From Allorhizobium sonneratiae (lineage in GTDB: Bacteria > Pseudomonadota > Alphaproteobacteria > Rhizobiales > Rhizobiaceae): a stretch of DNA of 34,623 bases. The translations under genes and the position numbers were made by a program. The notes under the pieces are model-generated. The model was not told where the DNA came from. It was given only the letters and a program-made list of their open reading frames with translations, and did no database searches. Positions 6,906-14,134 of this stretch are shown piece after piece. The stretch lies in assembly GCF_023700755.1 (NCBI RefSeq), contig NZ_JAMKOJ010000016.1, positions 1-34,623 on the forward strand. Reading direction: 5' to 3'. Position 1 is the stretch's first letter, and every line of letters begins with the position of its first letter.

Positions 6906-8115
6906 GTTGCTGCACCAGTCCGAAAACAGAGGCCGGAAGATTGATGTTACCGCTTGCGGAGCGGTCAGTTATCGCGCGCAAATAGCCGCCGGGCGACTTA
7001 ACCTGCCCTGAGCAAGTTTTTTGGAATGTCACAGCGACCGCCGTTGCGGCGGCTTGCGCCCCCATGCGGTGGATGGCTTGATCGCGGGCGTCAATCGATA
7101 TGCCGGCGACCACGCACATTTTTGGCATGAGTTGGGCCAGGTCGGCCCAACTGCTCGGCGCGCGCAACCCGAACGTTTCCAATGATGGCCGGATCGCCGC
7201 TATAAGATCGCTCAAACCGGGGAGGTTGGTTGATTGCCCCTGTTTAGGCTTGCCCTGCCTCGGCGTTTCGATCAGGCTTTTTTCATAAGCCCTTCTGGCG
7301 TAGCCAGACTGGACAAGTTCTGGTGAGCCGTTAGGCTCACGCCGCTTATCATTACTATCGATTTGATGTGGGGTTGTAATATGTATGTGCTTGTCAAAAT
7401 TGGCGGGTGTGCATGTCATATGTGCCATATTTTTGCCAAATATGGTGCGTGTCAGCCACTCAATGAGCATGATAGCGCGCTTGATTATCGACGTCTCCGC
7501 GCCCGCAGCGTGCGCTACAAGCGCATTGATTTTTTCATATCGAGATTCCAGTCTGCGGGCGATGTGGGCCGGTGCGGATTGGAGGGCCGCCCGGAAGTTT
7601 CGGCGTGCGCCGCTGAGCTGTCGCTTTAAAGCCTGACGCGCGGTATGTTCCGCTTTCGCGGCTCTGATCGCAGACATGAGTTCGTCATGTCTGATCATCA
7701 AGATTTTGAGATTGATGCCGCACCCATCCGCCTCACCCTTTCCAGCATGACGCTTGTAATTGCCCGAATCCTTCATCGTGATCAGTCCGCAATCGATAAG
7801 CGATGAGAGTATCCGGCTGATCGACCGTTCGCTGCGGCCCGCTTCCATCGCGAGGGCACGGTTCGATTTGAAAACGATTGGAGGTTCGCTACCTGGGCGA
7901 AAGCTTTCAGCCGGCACGGCGTTGATGATTTTTAGAAGGACAAATGCCTCTGTCGAGTTGACCATGCCAATAGAGGGCAATTCTTGACACAAGATAGCGA
8001 GTTGTCCCCTCGTCAGGGGGGGGGTAGTTCGCTTTTGTGCCATTTCAAGATAGTGCGCACGCTCGGAAGTAAGTTTCCTCGCCTTTGAGTATCGATTATT
8101 GATATCGTCTCGCAA
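6895..8115 (-). CDS. repC: RepC-type plasmid replication initiator
   Basis: A 406-residue initiator of the RepC family of alphaproteobacterial repABC plasmids. Residues about 30-160 hold the conserved winged-helix region, visible as PPIVFKSNRALAMEAGRSER, then SISRILSSLIDCGLI and DSGNYKRHAGKGEADGCGIN. The C-terminal region (about 300-400) holds LSDLIAAIRPSLETFG and GGYLRAITDRS. The start is a TTG with AAGGGG upstream; the next ATG (8043) has no good ribosome binding site. Unusually, no repA and repB precede it; partition genes are elsewhere. In this family the origin lies within repC. The leader carries a candidate antisense RNA and a hairpin (8125-8137) overlapping the ribosome binding site, both as in repABC copy control. 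Confidence 0.88.
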   Translation of the reverse strand: MRDDINNRYSKARKLTSERAHYLEMAQKRTTPPLTRGQLAILCQELPSIGMVNSTEAFVLLKIINAVPAESFRPGSEPPIVFKSNRALAMEAGRSERSISRILSSLIDCGLITMKDSGNYKRHAGKGEADGCGINLKILMIRHDELMSAIRAAKAEHTARQALKRQLSGARRNFRAALQSAPAHIARRLESRYEKINALVAHAAGAETSIIKRAIMLIEWLTRTIFGKNMAHMTCTPANFDKHIHITTPHQIDSNDKRREPNGSPELVQSGYARRAYEKSLIETPRQGKPKQGQSTNLPGLSDLIAAIRPSLETFGLRAPSSWADLAQLMPKMCVVAGISIDARDQAIHRMGAQAAATAVAVTFQKTCSGQVKSPGGYLRAITDRSASGNINLPASVFGLVQQHAR

Positions 8116-8124
8116 TTTCTGACC

Positions 8125-8137
8125 CCTTATTTTAAGG
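8125..8137 (-). promoter_or_regulatory. Hairpin overlapping the repC ribosome binding site
   Basis: In repC mRNA, CCTTA-AAA-TAAGG folds into a five-pair stem that contains part of the AAGGGG ribosome binding site, just before the TTG start. In repABC plasmids a hairpin sequestering this site forms when the antisense RNA binds. The same logic is inferred here. Confidence 0.5.
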
Positions 8138-8162
8138 ACACGTCAGGCAAAGCTTCGCCGAT

Positions 8163-8181
8163 CACCGGAACGGTGTTTTTT
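8163..8181 (+). terminator. Perfect plus-strand terminator antisense to the repC leader
   Basis: CACCG-GAA-CGGTG followed by six T is a textbook intrinsic terminator reading rightward. No plus-strand gene precedes it, so it would stop antisense transcription coming out of repC just before the candidate antisense RNA promoter at 8185. Confidence 0.55.
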
Positions 8182-8184
8182 ATA

Positions 8185-8213
8185 TTGACATTTAGAAGGG
8201 GAACTGCGATACA
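8185..8213 (+). promoter_or_regulatory. Promoter of the candidate antisense RNA
   Basis: TTGACA (perfect -35, 8185-8190), a 17-base spacer and GATACA (8208-8213) face away from repC, so the transcript would be antisense to the repC leader. Predicted start near 8220. Confidence 0.6.
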
Positions 8214-8219
8214 GAATTC

Positions 8220-8286
8220 GGTTTTAAATTTTTGCTTTTTTCGCAGCGCCGCTTCTGAACTTTGTTCCGGAGCGGTTTTCTTTTTC
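8220..8286 (+). ncRNA. Candidate antisense copy-control RNA (ctRNA) of repC
   Basis: A transcript from the promoter at 8185-8213 would run about 65 bases and end at a strong intrinsic terminator: CCGCTTC (8249-8255) pairs with GGAGCGG (8269-8275), with an inner stem GAAC/GTTC closed by TTT, followed by TTTTCTTTTT. Size, single terminator hairpin, orientation and position opposite the repC leader all match the incompatibility RNA found before repC in repABC plasmids. Here it lies about 100 bases upstream of a repC that has no adjacent repB. Not experimentally shown. Confidence 0.7.
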
Positions 8287-8315
8287 TGGGTGTCTTGATC
8301 CTCTTTGTTTTAGCT

Positions 8316-8389
8316 GCCCGAATCGGGCTGAGAGCATCAAAAAATATACCCCTCGACGCCCCTAGCAGCAAACGTGCTTATTTTTTGAT
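8316..8389 (-). promoter_or_regulatory. Candidate repC promoter inside an 11-bp inverted repeat
   Basis: On the minus strand TTGCTG (8371-8366), a 17-base spacer and TATATT (8348-8343) form a plausible promoter, giving a leader of about 220 bases that spans the antisense RNA region. ATCAAAAAATA (8336-8346) and TATTTTTTGAT (8379-8389) are exact inverted repeats flanking it, the former covering the -10, and could be an operator. A short hairpin GCCCGA-A-TCGGGC follows at 8316-8328. Confidence 0.45.
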
Positions 8390-8519
8390 AATCGACTCTC
8401 CATAGCTTTGTCCAGACCAAAGAGTCATCCTATTGATATGTAATGATAACTTTCGTGTCGCCTGATACGTGCAGTATCAAAAAGAGTTCTAATGAACGAT
8501 TCCTGAGTCTCAAATCCTG

Positions 8520-9077
8520 CTATGATTTGGAGCCAGTCTCTTTAAGAGCGCGATAAATCGTCATCCTGGAAACACCCAACTGCCTCGCCAAGTTTGCTTT
8601 GGTGGTTCCTGAAGCGATGCGTTTGCGGATCTCATCGTCATTGACCGCCTTCTTGCGGCCCTTGTAAACACCCAAGGCTTTTGCAGCTTCAACGCCTGCC
8701 CTCTGTCGATCCTTGATGAACTTCAGCTCCATATCCGCCACCATGCCAAGGATCGTGATGACCATTCGGCCCATGTCGCCAGCAGTGGAAATTTCAGGTT
8801 CGAGGACGCGCAAGGCGGCGCGCTTTTCATCTAGTTCATGGACGATGTTCAGAACATCGCGGGTCGAACGCCCGAGGCGATCAAGACGCAACACAACCAG
8901 CTCATCCCCAGCATGAAGAAACTGCAAGATCGTTTCCAGTTCTGAGCGCCCCTGTCTCGAACTGCCCGATCCGGTTTCGGACCTGATAACTTGGCAACCG
9001 GCAGTCTTCAGCCGTTCGATCTGGATGGAAAGGTCCTGCTCTGAGGTGCTGACGCGGGCGTATCCAATGCGAGCCAT
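8520..9077 (-). CDS. Serine recombinase (resolvase/invertase family)
   Basis: A 185-residue small serine recombinase. The catalytic serine is S10 in YARVST, R8 precedes it, and the RLDRLGRS cluster (residues 64-71) supplies the active-site arginines. The long E-helix region (VADMELKFIKDRQRAGVEAA) and a C-terminal Hin-type helix-turn-helix (about 150-180, ANLARQLGVSRMTIYRALK) complete the family layout at normal length. Next to repC and with no transposase nearby, its most likely job is resolving plasmid multimers at a res site upstream (9090-9210). It could also be an invertase remnant, and the 140-bp inverted repeats elsewhere are a possible but unproven substrate. Confidence 0.92.
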   Translation of the reverse strand: MARIGYARVSTSEQDLSIQIERLKTAGCQVIRSETGSGSSRQGRSELETILQFLHAGDELVVLRLDRLGRSTRDVLNIVHELDEKRAALRVLEPEISTAGDMGRMVITILGMVADMELKFIKDRQRAGVEAAKALGVYKGRKKAVNDDEIRKRIASGTTKANLARQLGVSRMTIYRALKETGSKS

Positions 9078-9601
9078 GCCGAATCCGTAACATTAGAGTG
9101 GTTTCGCATATGTAGCGTAACTTTTAGGGTTAGCATATCCATATGTGACACTGAAGAATGTCACATTCGCATGTAACGAATGGGTATACTCAAAGGTGAC
9201 ATTGCCCGCACGGCTGGCGATATCGGTGGCCGGCTTTAGGTAGCATATCGCCCCTCCCGCAAACGGCCACCTGTTGCGAAAACCGCTAGGCTTTAGACGC
9301 AGACCAATCAAAAATAGAACTGCGAAATATTATCGCCTAAAAGCAGAATATTCCCGATCAGTGAACTACCCGATATAGTGGTTTTGACGAGAAAATATCA
9401 TATTTTGATGCCAGACAAAAAAGATGAGTGGAGCAAACATTCATTTTTACGCAGCCTCAATTTCGATCTAAACAATTGATATATATATATATTATTAGTT
9501 TAAATCTGCGTTAAATTCTGATTTTTCAATTGTTGATTATTTTTTTAACACGCCCTATAGAGCTAAAAAGTTACTTTTTTTAATAACAGGCGGTTATCAT
9601 C
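9078..9601. other. Gap with res-like dyads and the adhesin promoter region
   Basis: No credible gene. Near the resolvase are a perfect inverted repeat ATGTGACA (9143-9150) and TGTCACAT (9159-9166), and a second dyad-like pair TGTAAC (9172-9177) and GGTGACA (9195-9201), with related CGTAAC words at 9116 and nearby. Such clustered imperfect dyads upstream of a resolvase are what a res site looks like. From 9400 to 9600 the DNA becomes AT-rich and probably holds the adhesin promoter; AGGCGG precedes the adhesin ATG. Confidence 0.4.
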
Positions 9602-10792
9602 ATGGCGGCAAGGCATGCAATCAAAAAGGCTCTACTCTCAACAGCAGCAATCATTATCACAGGCCAATCCGCGATCGCAGGTACTCAGGAGGTTGACATA
9701 CCGGTCAGCAGTCAAGCATCGGGTTGGTTCTGCTCTATGGGTCTTGAGGGAAATATTGGAAATGGGAATACATTTTACGTCAATCCAAACGGACAACACG
9801 ATAATATTGCCTCATGCATCAATCTTGATACTATAAATCAAACTTCAACAAATACGTCTAACCTACAAAATCAGGTTAACAGCCTGACAAGCGACACTAA
9901 CAATAAAATTAATACAATAAATAATAACATATCATCTTTAAGTGGAAGTGTTAACGACCTTTCGAATCAATATAATAATATAAATACAGTCGTAAATAAC
10001 CTTAAATCGCAACAAGATAGTTTCTCGACAAGCTTGAATAATTTGAGCTCTACAGTTAACAGCCTGTCAGGAACAGTTTCAAGTCAACAAAAAAGCATCG
10101 ACAACCTTACAAATCAGCAAAATATAAACACGAATAATATTACAAGCTTAACAAATCGCGTAACAGTCAATGAAGGAAATATCTCAGAGCTACAGTATCA
10201 AATGAATAACGGAATTAAAAACGTTACGCGGAACACACAGAATATCAATACAATATTTTCGCAACTCGGCACTGATGAAGGCAACATTTCGTCATTGACA
10301 TCTCGAATGTCAACGGCAGAGGACAATATTAAAAGCCTCGGGGTTAGTGAAGCCGCAACTGAATCGAATGTAGAATCATTGCAGTCTCAGCTTTCTGCCA
10401 CGTCTAGCAATTTGGCTGCCACAAGCACTACTGTTTCAAAGCAGCAGGCGGAACTTGCCACACACGACGGCGAGATTTCCTCGCTGCAATCGACGTCGGC
10501 CACGCAGCAGAACGAGATCGAAGCGAACTCGTCGGGCGTGGCCCAGAACGCGAGCGACCTTTCCGGCCTGAAGACAACCACGGCCAACCTGCTGGCGGAA
10601 CTCGACAAGCACGACGGCGAGATTTCCTCGCTGCAATCGACGACGGCCACGCAGCAGAACGAGATCGATGCGAACACGAAGGGCGTGGCCCAGAACGCGA
10701 GCGGCATATCCGGCCTGAAGGCAACCACAGCCAACCAGCAGGCGGAACGCGACAAGCACGACGGCGAGATTTCCTCGCTGTCATCGTCGTAG
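9602..10792 (+). CDS. Trimeric autotransporter adhesin, N-terminal part (stops at an in-frame TAG)
   Basis: This 396-codon part and the following frame are one gene interrupted by TAG at 10790-10792. It begins with a signal peptide (KKALLSTAAIIITGQSAIA, cleavage before GTQEV), then a short non-coiled region with two cysteines (GWFCSMG and IASCIN). A long coiled-coil stalk rich in Asn, Ser, Thr and Leu follows, in heptads. There is no YadA-like head repeat. The stalk to about 10380 is AT-rich; from 10440 it turns GC-rich and consists of 147-bp repeats, so the gene is a mosaic. Without the C-terminal anchor the truncated product could be exported to the periplasm but not displayed, unless the TAG is suppressed or is a sequence error. 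Confidence 0.8.
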   Translation: MAARHAIKKALLSTAAIIITGQSAIAGTQEVDIPVSSQASGWFCSMGLEGNIGNGNTFYVNPNGQHDNIASCINLDTINQTSTNTSNLQNQVNSLTSDTNNKINTINNNISSLSGSVNDLSNQYNNINTVVNNLKSQQDSFSTSLNNLSSTVNSLSGTVSSQQKSIDNLTNQQNINTNNITSLTNRVTVNEGNISELQYQMNNGIKNVTRNTQNINTIFSQLGTDEGNISSLTSRMSTAEDNIKSLGVSEAATESNVESLQSQLSATSSNLAATSTTVSKQQAELATHDGEISSLQSTSATQQNEIEANSSGVAQNASDLSGLKTTTANLLAELDKHDGEISSLQSTTATQQNEIDANTKGVAQNASGISGLKATTANQQAERDKHDGEISSLSSS

Positions 10793-11100
10793 GCCACTGA
10801 TCTTAACGTGTTCGATGCGAACACGAAGGGCGGTGCCCAGTACGCGAGCGACATTTCCGGCCTGAAGACAACCCCGGCCAACCAGCAGGCGGAACTCGAC
10901 AAGCACGACGGCGAGATTTCCTCGCTGGAAACGGGGGCCGCCAGCCAGTCAACAGAATTGGCCAATCATGAAGCCCGCATAAAAACTGTAGAAACCGATG
11001 TTAGCAACCTGCAAGCATCGTCACAAACGCAGCAGGCGGAACTCGACAAGCATGATGGCGAGATTACTGCATTGCAGTCCACCGCAACGACACAGCAAGG
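10442..11100 (+). repeat. 147-bp tandem repeats in the adhesin stalk
   Basis: The block CACGACGGCGAGATTTCCTC begins at 10463, 10610, 10757 and 10904, and a diverged form (CATGATGGCGAGATT) at 11051; every step is exactly 147 bases. That is 49 residues, or seven heptads, so copies can be gained or lost without disturbing the reading frame or coiled-coil register. Most of the base changes in the third copy cluster between about 10783 and 10845, including the TAG. Confidence 0.92.
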
Positions 11101-11926
11101 AGAGATTGATAAAAATTCTCAAGATATAAACTACAATTCAGACAAGATAAACACTCTTGATAATACCGCAGTCAAATACAATACTGATACATCAGGAAAC
11201 AAGACGGGTGGAATTACATTTAATGATTCCACTGGAAAGGCGGTTTTGCTGAGCAATGTTGCATCTGGTGTGGACTCTGACGATGCGGTTAATGTCGCCC
11301 AGTTGCAAACAACCGTATCAGCTCTTGGTGGTGGGGCTCACATTAATGGTGATGGATCGATAACAGCACCAACCTATACTGTTGCCGGGCAAAGCTACAA
11401 TAATGTAGGGGACGCCCTGGCTGAGACAAACAAGGTCTCGGTGCAATACGACACGGACAGCAGCGGCAACCGCCTCAACTCAATCAGTCTCTCGGGCAGC
11501 GCGAGCGGGCCGGTGGCAATTCATAACGTTGCCGATGGCACCGAATTGAGCGATGCCGCAACCGTTCGGCAGGTCGCGATATCCGAGCTCTCGTCCTTCT
11601 ACTACACGGATCAGCGCGTTGAACAAATGCAGGCTGAAAATCAGCAGCGGTTTGCTCAACTGTCCGGTGAGATTGCACAGTCGCGTGGTGAGGCGCGTGG
11701 GGGCATTGCATCGGCTATGGCGATGGCCGCACTTCGTTTTGACCCCCGACCAGGCAAGCTTTCCTTTGCGAGCGGCATCGGCTCATTCAAAGGGTCTTCA
11801 TCAATCGTTGCCGGCATTGGCTACACCTCGGAAGAAGGAAACTTCCGGGTGAATGCCTCGGTGTCTCACTCGATGGCAACGCAGGACACGTCATTCAACG
11901 CGGGCTTGTCCTTCACACTCAACTGA
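10808..11926 (+). CDS. Trimeric autotransporter adhesin, C-terminal part with YadA-type anchor
   Basis: In the same frame as the preceding part and separated from it only by the TAG at 10790. It encodes two to three more stalk repeats, then two neck-like modules: LLSNVASGVDSDDAVNVAQL, and AIHNVADGTELSDAATVRQV. After a last coiled coil (YYTDQRVEQMQAENQQRFAQ) comes the roughly 90-residue YadA-like membrane anchor, with beta strands such as GKLSFASGIGSFKGSSSIVA and ending in the aromatic-poor strand GLSFTLN. The family forms trimeric outer-membrane fibres that bind host or neighbouring cells. A frame starting at the GTG at 10808 has no signal peptide, so independent function is unlikely. Confidence 0.85.
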   Translation: MFDANTKGGAQYASDISGLKTTPANQQAELDKHDGEISSLETGAASQSTELANHEARIKTVETDVSNLQASSQTQQAELDKHDGEITALQSTATTQQGEIDKNSQDINYNSDKINTLDNTAVKYNTDTSGNKTGGITFNDSTGKAVLLSNVASGVDSDDAVNVAQLQTTVSALGGGAHINGDGSITAPTYTVAGQSYNNVGDALAETNKVSVQYDTDSSGNRLNSISLSGSASGPVAIHNVADGTELSDAATVRQVAISELSSFYYTDQRVEQMQAENQQRFAQLSGEIAQSRGEARGGIASAMAMAALRFDPRPGKLSFASGIGSFKGSSSIVAGIGYTSEEGNFRVNASVSHSMATQDTSFNAGLSFTLN

Positions 11927-11949
11927 ATATATTCAAAAGGAAATGTATT

Positions 11950-12648
11950 GTGAAAAGAAGTCTTATCGCACTCGGTCTGCTCACTCTCGGCGCAACCTCT
12001 GGCTATGCAGAGGAAGCCGCAAAAATTCCACCCATGGCGGCGCTTGTCAGCGCAAAAGAGAAGGTTGAGCCAGGCGACCTTATGAGCCTGCAACGCGGAT
12101 TCAATGCCTGGGCCGTGCGCTGCGACATTCGGCTATCTACCAACAAAAGGCTGTGCGCCCTGCAACAGTTTGTCGGCAGGGACAATCATCTTGTGCTGTG
12201 GCGGATTTCGCAGACAGCAACCGGCAAGCTCTTTGTCGTTGTGTCGGTTGGACCGGATTTCGACAACCGCAAACCGATGACCATTTCCTTCAAATCCGTC
12301 GATAAACGGATTGAGCCGAATGATTGGACCTGCGGCAAGACGGGCTGCATTGCAGGGTTCGAGTTCACACCGGTCATTCAAACGGCGATTTCGTCATCAA
12401 GTCAGGTGAAATTTTCGTATTTCGTAAAAGACCAGGCAGGACAACAGGCGCCAGTGTCCATTGATGGATCGATGGACGGCTTCAATGAGGCCATTGCAGC
12501 AGCAACGAATCCCTTCGCCCGCTTTGACAGTAAAGGAAAGCCGGTGAAGGGCGAGGAACACCAAAAAGCAGAAGTGAAAGAGCCGCATAAACCGGCAAGG
12601 AAAGAGGCTCGGGTAGAGCGATCAATGCCGAAAATTCCTCTGAATTGA
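11950..12648 (+). CDS. Invasion-associated locus B (IalB) family protein
   Basis: A 232-residue exported protein of the IalB family known from Bartonella and widespread in Hyphomicrobiales. The signal peptide is MKRSLIALGLLTLGATSGYA. The mature domain shows the family pattern: AWAVRCD, a second cysteine in RLCALQQ, VVVSVGPDF, and a cysteine pair in WTCGKTGC. The C-terminal 45 residues are a Lys/Glu-rich tail. The start is a GTG with AAAGGA upstream. It begins 23 bases after the adhesin and ends at a strong terminator, so the two probably share a transcript and both face the cell surface. The molecular role of IalB proteins is not settled. Confidence 0.85.
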   Translation: MKRSLIALGLLTLGATSGYAEEAAKIPPMAALVSAKEKVEPGDLMSLQRGFNAWAVRCDIRLSTNKRLCALQQFVGRDNHLVLWRISQTATGKLFVVVSVGPDFDNRKPMTISFKSVDKRIEPNDWTCGKTGCIAGFEFTPVIQTAISSSSQVKFSYFVKDQAGQQAPVSIDGSMDGFNEAIAAATNPFARFDSKGKPVKGEEHQKAEVKEPHKPARKEARVERSMPKIPLN

Positions 12649-12649
12649 A

Positions 12650-12675
12650 AAAAAGCCCGCTATTGCGGGCTTTTT
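12650..12675. terminator. Bidirectional intrinsic terminator
   Basis: AAAAAGCCCGC-TATT-GCGGGCTTTTT is a perfect stem with A and T tracts on either side, serving the IalB gene on the plus strand. The stop codon of the convergent minus-strand gene lies inside it (12660-12662). Confidence 0.9.
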
Positions 12676-13223
12676 ACTAGGTGATTGGCGGCAGGAACCG
12701 GAAGGATGATTGCCGCCAGGAGACGACGGAGCAAGCTCTGCTTGGGCGGCTGAACAACCTCGATCTGCGACCGCTCGTCATTGGTGCAGACTACGAACGA
12801 TCTCAGGCGGTTCATTGCCTCCGTGAAATGGCCGGAGAGTTCGGACCTTCGGCGCATGCCGATTTCCCATCGTTGTTCATTGCGACGTTTCAGCGAATGG
12901 TCCGAAAAATGACCATCGGTTGGCGTGCAGTTCGCAAATGCCTTCCAACATTTTTTCGTCATTCGGATATGCGTTTTCATGAATGAAACAAAGTCCGACT
13001 GCCAATCGTAGGTGTCTGGCAAAGCACCCGATTGAACGAGGTCAAAAACCAGCTCGCTGTAAGCGTTCAGGCGTTCGACAAACTTCACCACTTCCTTTGC
13101 AGCATAGTTGTGATCTCCTCTCGACAGGCATTGCACCAACAAGAGGTCGTCGAGATTAACGACCGCCTTGAAGAAAGTGGCGTCAACGAGAACTGCGTTT
13201 TCAGTCAGGGTCGCAACGGTCAT
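12660..13223 (-). CDS. Hypothetical protein, unknown family
   Basis: A 187-residue protein from an ATG with AAGGAGAG about 6 bases upstream; the longer in-frame extension runs into hairpin-rich GC DNA and is rejected. The first 80 residues are acidic and leucine-rich (ATFFKAVVNLDDLLLVQCLS is characteristic), the middle is rich in Trp, His and Arg, and the C-terminus is basic and hydrophobic (SLLRRLLAAIILPVPAANHL), perhaps a tail that touches the membrane. There is no signal peptide. It converges on the IalB gene and uses the shared terminator. I do not recognise a family. Confidence 0.6.
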   Translation of the reverse strand: MTVATLTENAVLVDATFFKAVVNLDDLLLVQCLSRGDHNYAAKEVVKFVERLNAYSELVFDLVQSGALPDTYDWQSDFVSFMKTHIRMTKKCWKAFANCTPTDGHFSDHSLKRRNEQRWEIGMRRRSELSGHFTEAMNRLRSFVVCTNDERSQIEVVQPPKQSLLRRLLAAIILPVPAANHLVKSPQ

Positions 13224-13985
13224 GATACTCTCCTTTTTCCCGCGAAGCGGCCTTTCCCCGAAGGGGTAAGGGCCGGCCCTTACCCCCGAGTTCGCGCGGA
13301 GCAGCGGGAGGGAAGGGGACAAGGGGAAAATCGGGAGGGGGATCACCCACCCGGAGGGCGGCGCTTTAGCGCCGTGCTGCACGACTGGAGCGAAGCGGAA
13401 GAAGGAAGCATGGGGAGACCCGATTTTCCCCTTGTGGGGAAGGGAGGGCAGAGCCTTCCTTTCCCTTCTACTGAAAAGGTCTGCGAAGCAGTCAATCCGA
13501 GAGGCAAAGCCTCTCCATCCCCTTTCCCGCCAGCGTCGATCACGGCCCTGCAGGGCCGTGAGCAGCCGGCTCGGTCTGGCCGGTGCAGCCAGGCGCGCAA
13601 GAGGGCGCTGCCGGCGCACGATCTTGCGGGGCCTGTCTCGCCCTGCCCTTTGAATCTCGGCCGAGATCTCGCACGAGATTGCGACCGAGATTGCGGCATG
13701 GGTCGGCGGGCGGGTCGGGCGCGATCTTCGCAGAAGATCCGCGCCGATCCGCGACCGGGGTTGCCCCTTCTGACGAACGCGCCGCTGCGCGGCGTCGTCG
13801 GCGGAAGGATGGAATGAAGAGCATCGGAGAAATCAGCATAGCGGCCCGCCTATGGCGGGGATTTCGGGCATTCTCGATGAGCGCGGGCGCGATCAGGCCA
13901 GCCGCAGGAGCCTGAGCATAGCGGTCTGCCACAGGCAGACAGGCGGGACCGACTGGACAGCGACGGCGCTTGCCGCTTGGTTTCC
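13224..13985. other. GC-rich non-coding tract packed with perfect hairpins
   Basis: No credible gene in about 760 bases, although GC-rich frames stay open. The tract carries many unrelated perfect dyads: a 24-bp palindrome (13263-13286), a 17-bp inverted repeat (13319-13335 with 13419-13435), CGGCGCT-TT-AGCGCCG (13359-13374), GAGAGGC-AAA-GCCTCTC (13499-13515), CACGGCCCTGCAGGGCCGTG (13541-13560), ATCTCGGCCGAGAT (13654-13667), GATCTTC-GCA-GAAGATC (13723-13739), CGCCGC-TGC-GCGGCG (13780-13794) and GTCTGCC-ACA-GGCAGAC (13924-13940). Several loops are three bases. Function unknown. Confidence 0.75.
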
Positions 13986-14125
13986 CACAAGGCTTCGGCA
14001 ATCCCTACGGCGCAACCTTACGGGCGCGGGTTGCCTTCGCCTGCTGCGCGCGCCGCAACGCGGCGGCTCCGGCCTCAACGAGCTGCTCCCGCAGCTCTAA
14101 GGCTGGAAAACAATCTCCACCAGGA
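13986..14125 (+). repeat. 140-bp repeat, left copy, bounding the T4SS island
   Basis: Every base matches the reverse complement of 29250-29389. It contains a hairpin GAGCTGC-TCCC-GCAGCTC (14080-14097), and its last 34 bases recur at the left window edge. It lies just outside the terminator of the leftward exported-protein genes. No protein coding is supported. Confidence 0.95.
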
Positions 14126-14134
14126 CGACAAGAA

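Noticed and set aside
8520..9077. The serine recombinase as part of a transposon
   Set aside because: No transposase and no terminal inverted repeats or target duplications around it were seen.
9093..9311. 72-codon minus-strand frame upstream of the resolvase
   Set aside because: It lies on the dyad-rich candidate res site and lacks a start signal.
10387..10965. Long minus-strand open frames opposite the adhesin repeats
   Set aside because: They mirror the 147-bp repeats, have no start signals and are antisense to a clear coiled-coil protein.
10463..11098. Tandem repeats considered as a CRISPR array
   Set aside because: The units are contiguous, translated in frame and have no spacers.
13032..13817. 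Plus-strand frame of about 260 codons over the GC-rich tract
   Set aside because: It overlaps the better-supported minus-strand gene and then follows hairpin DNA with an implausible Arg/Gly/Pro composition.
13540..14100. Further open frames in the hairpin tract and 140-bp repeat
   Set aside because: Open only because of high GC; no ribosome binding sites and no recognisable protein features.
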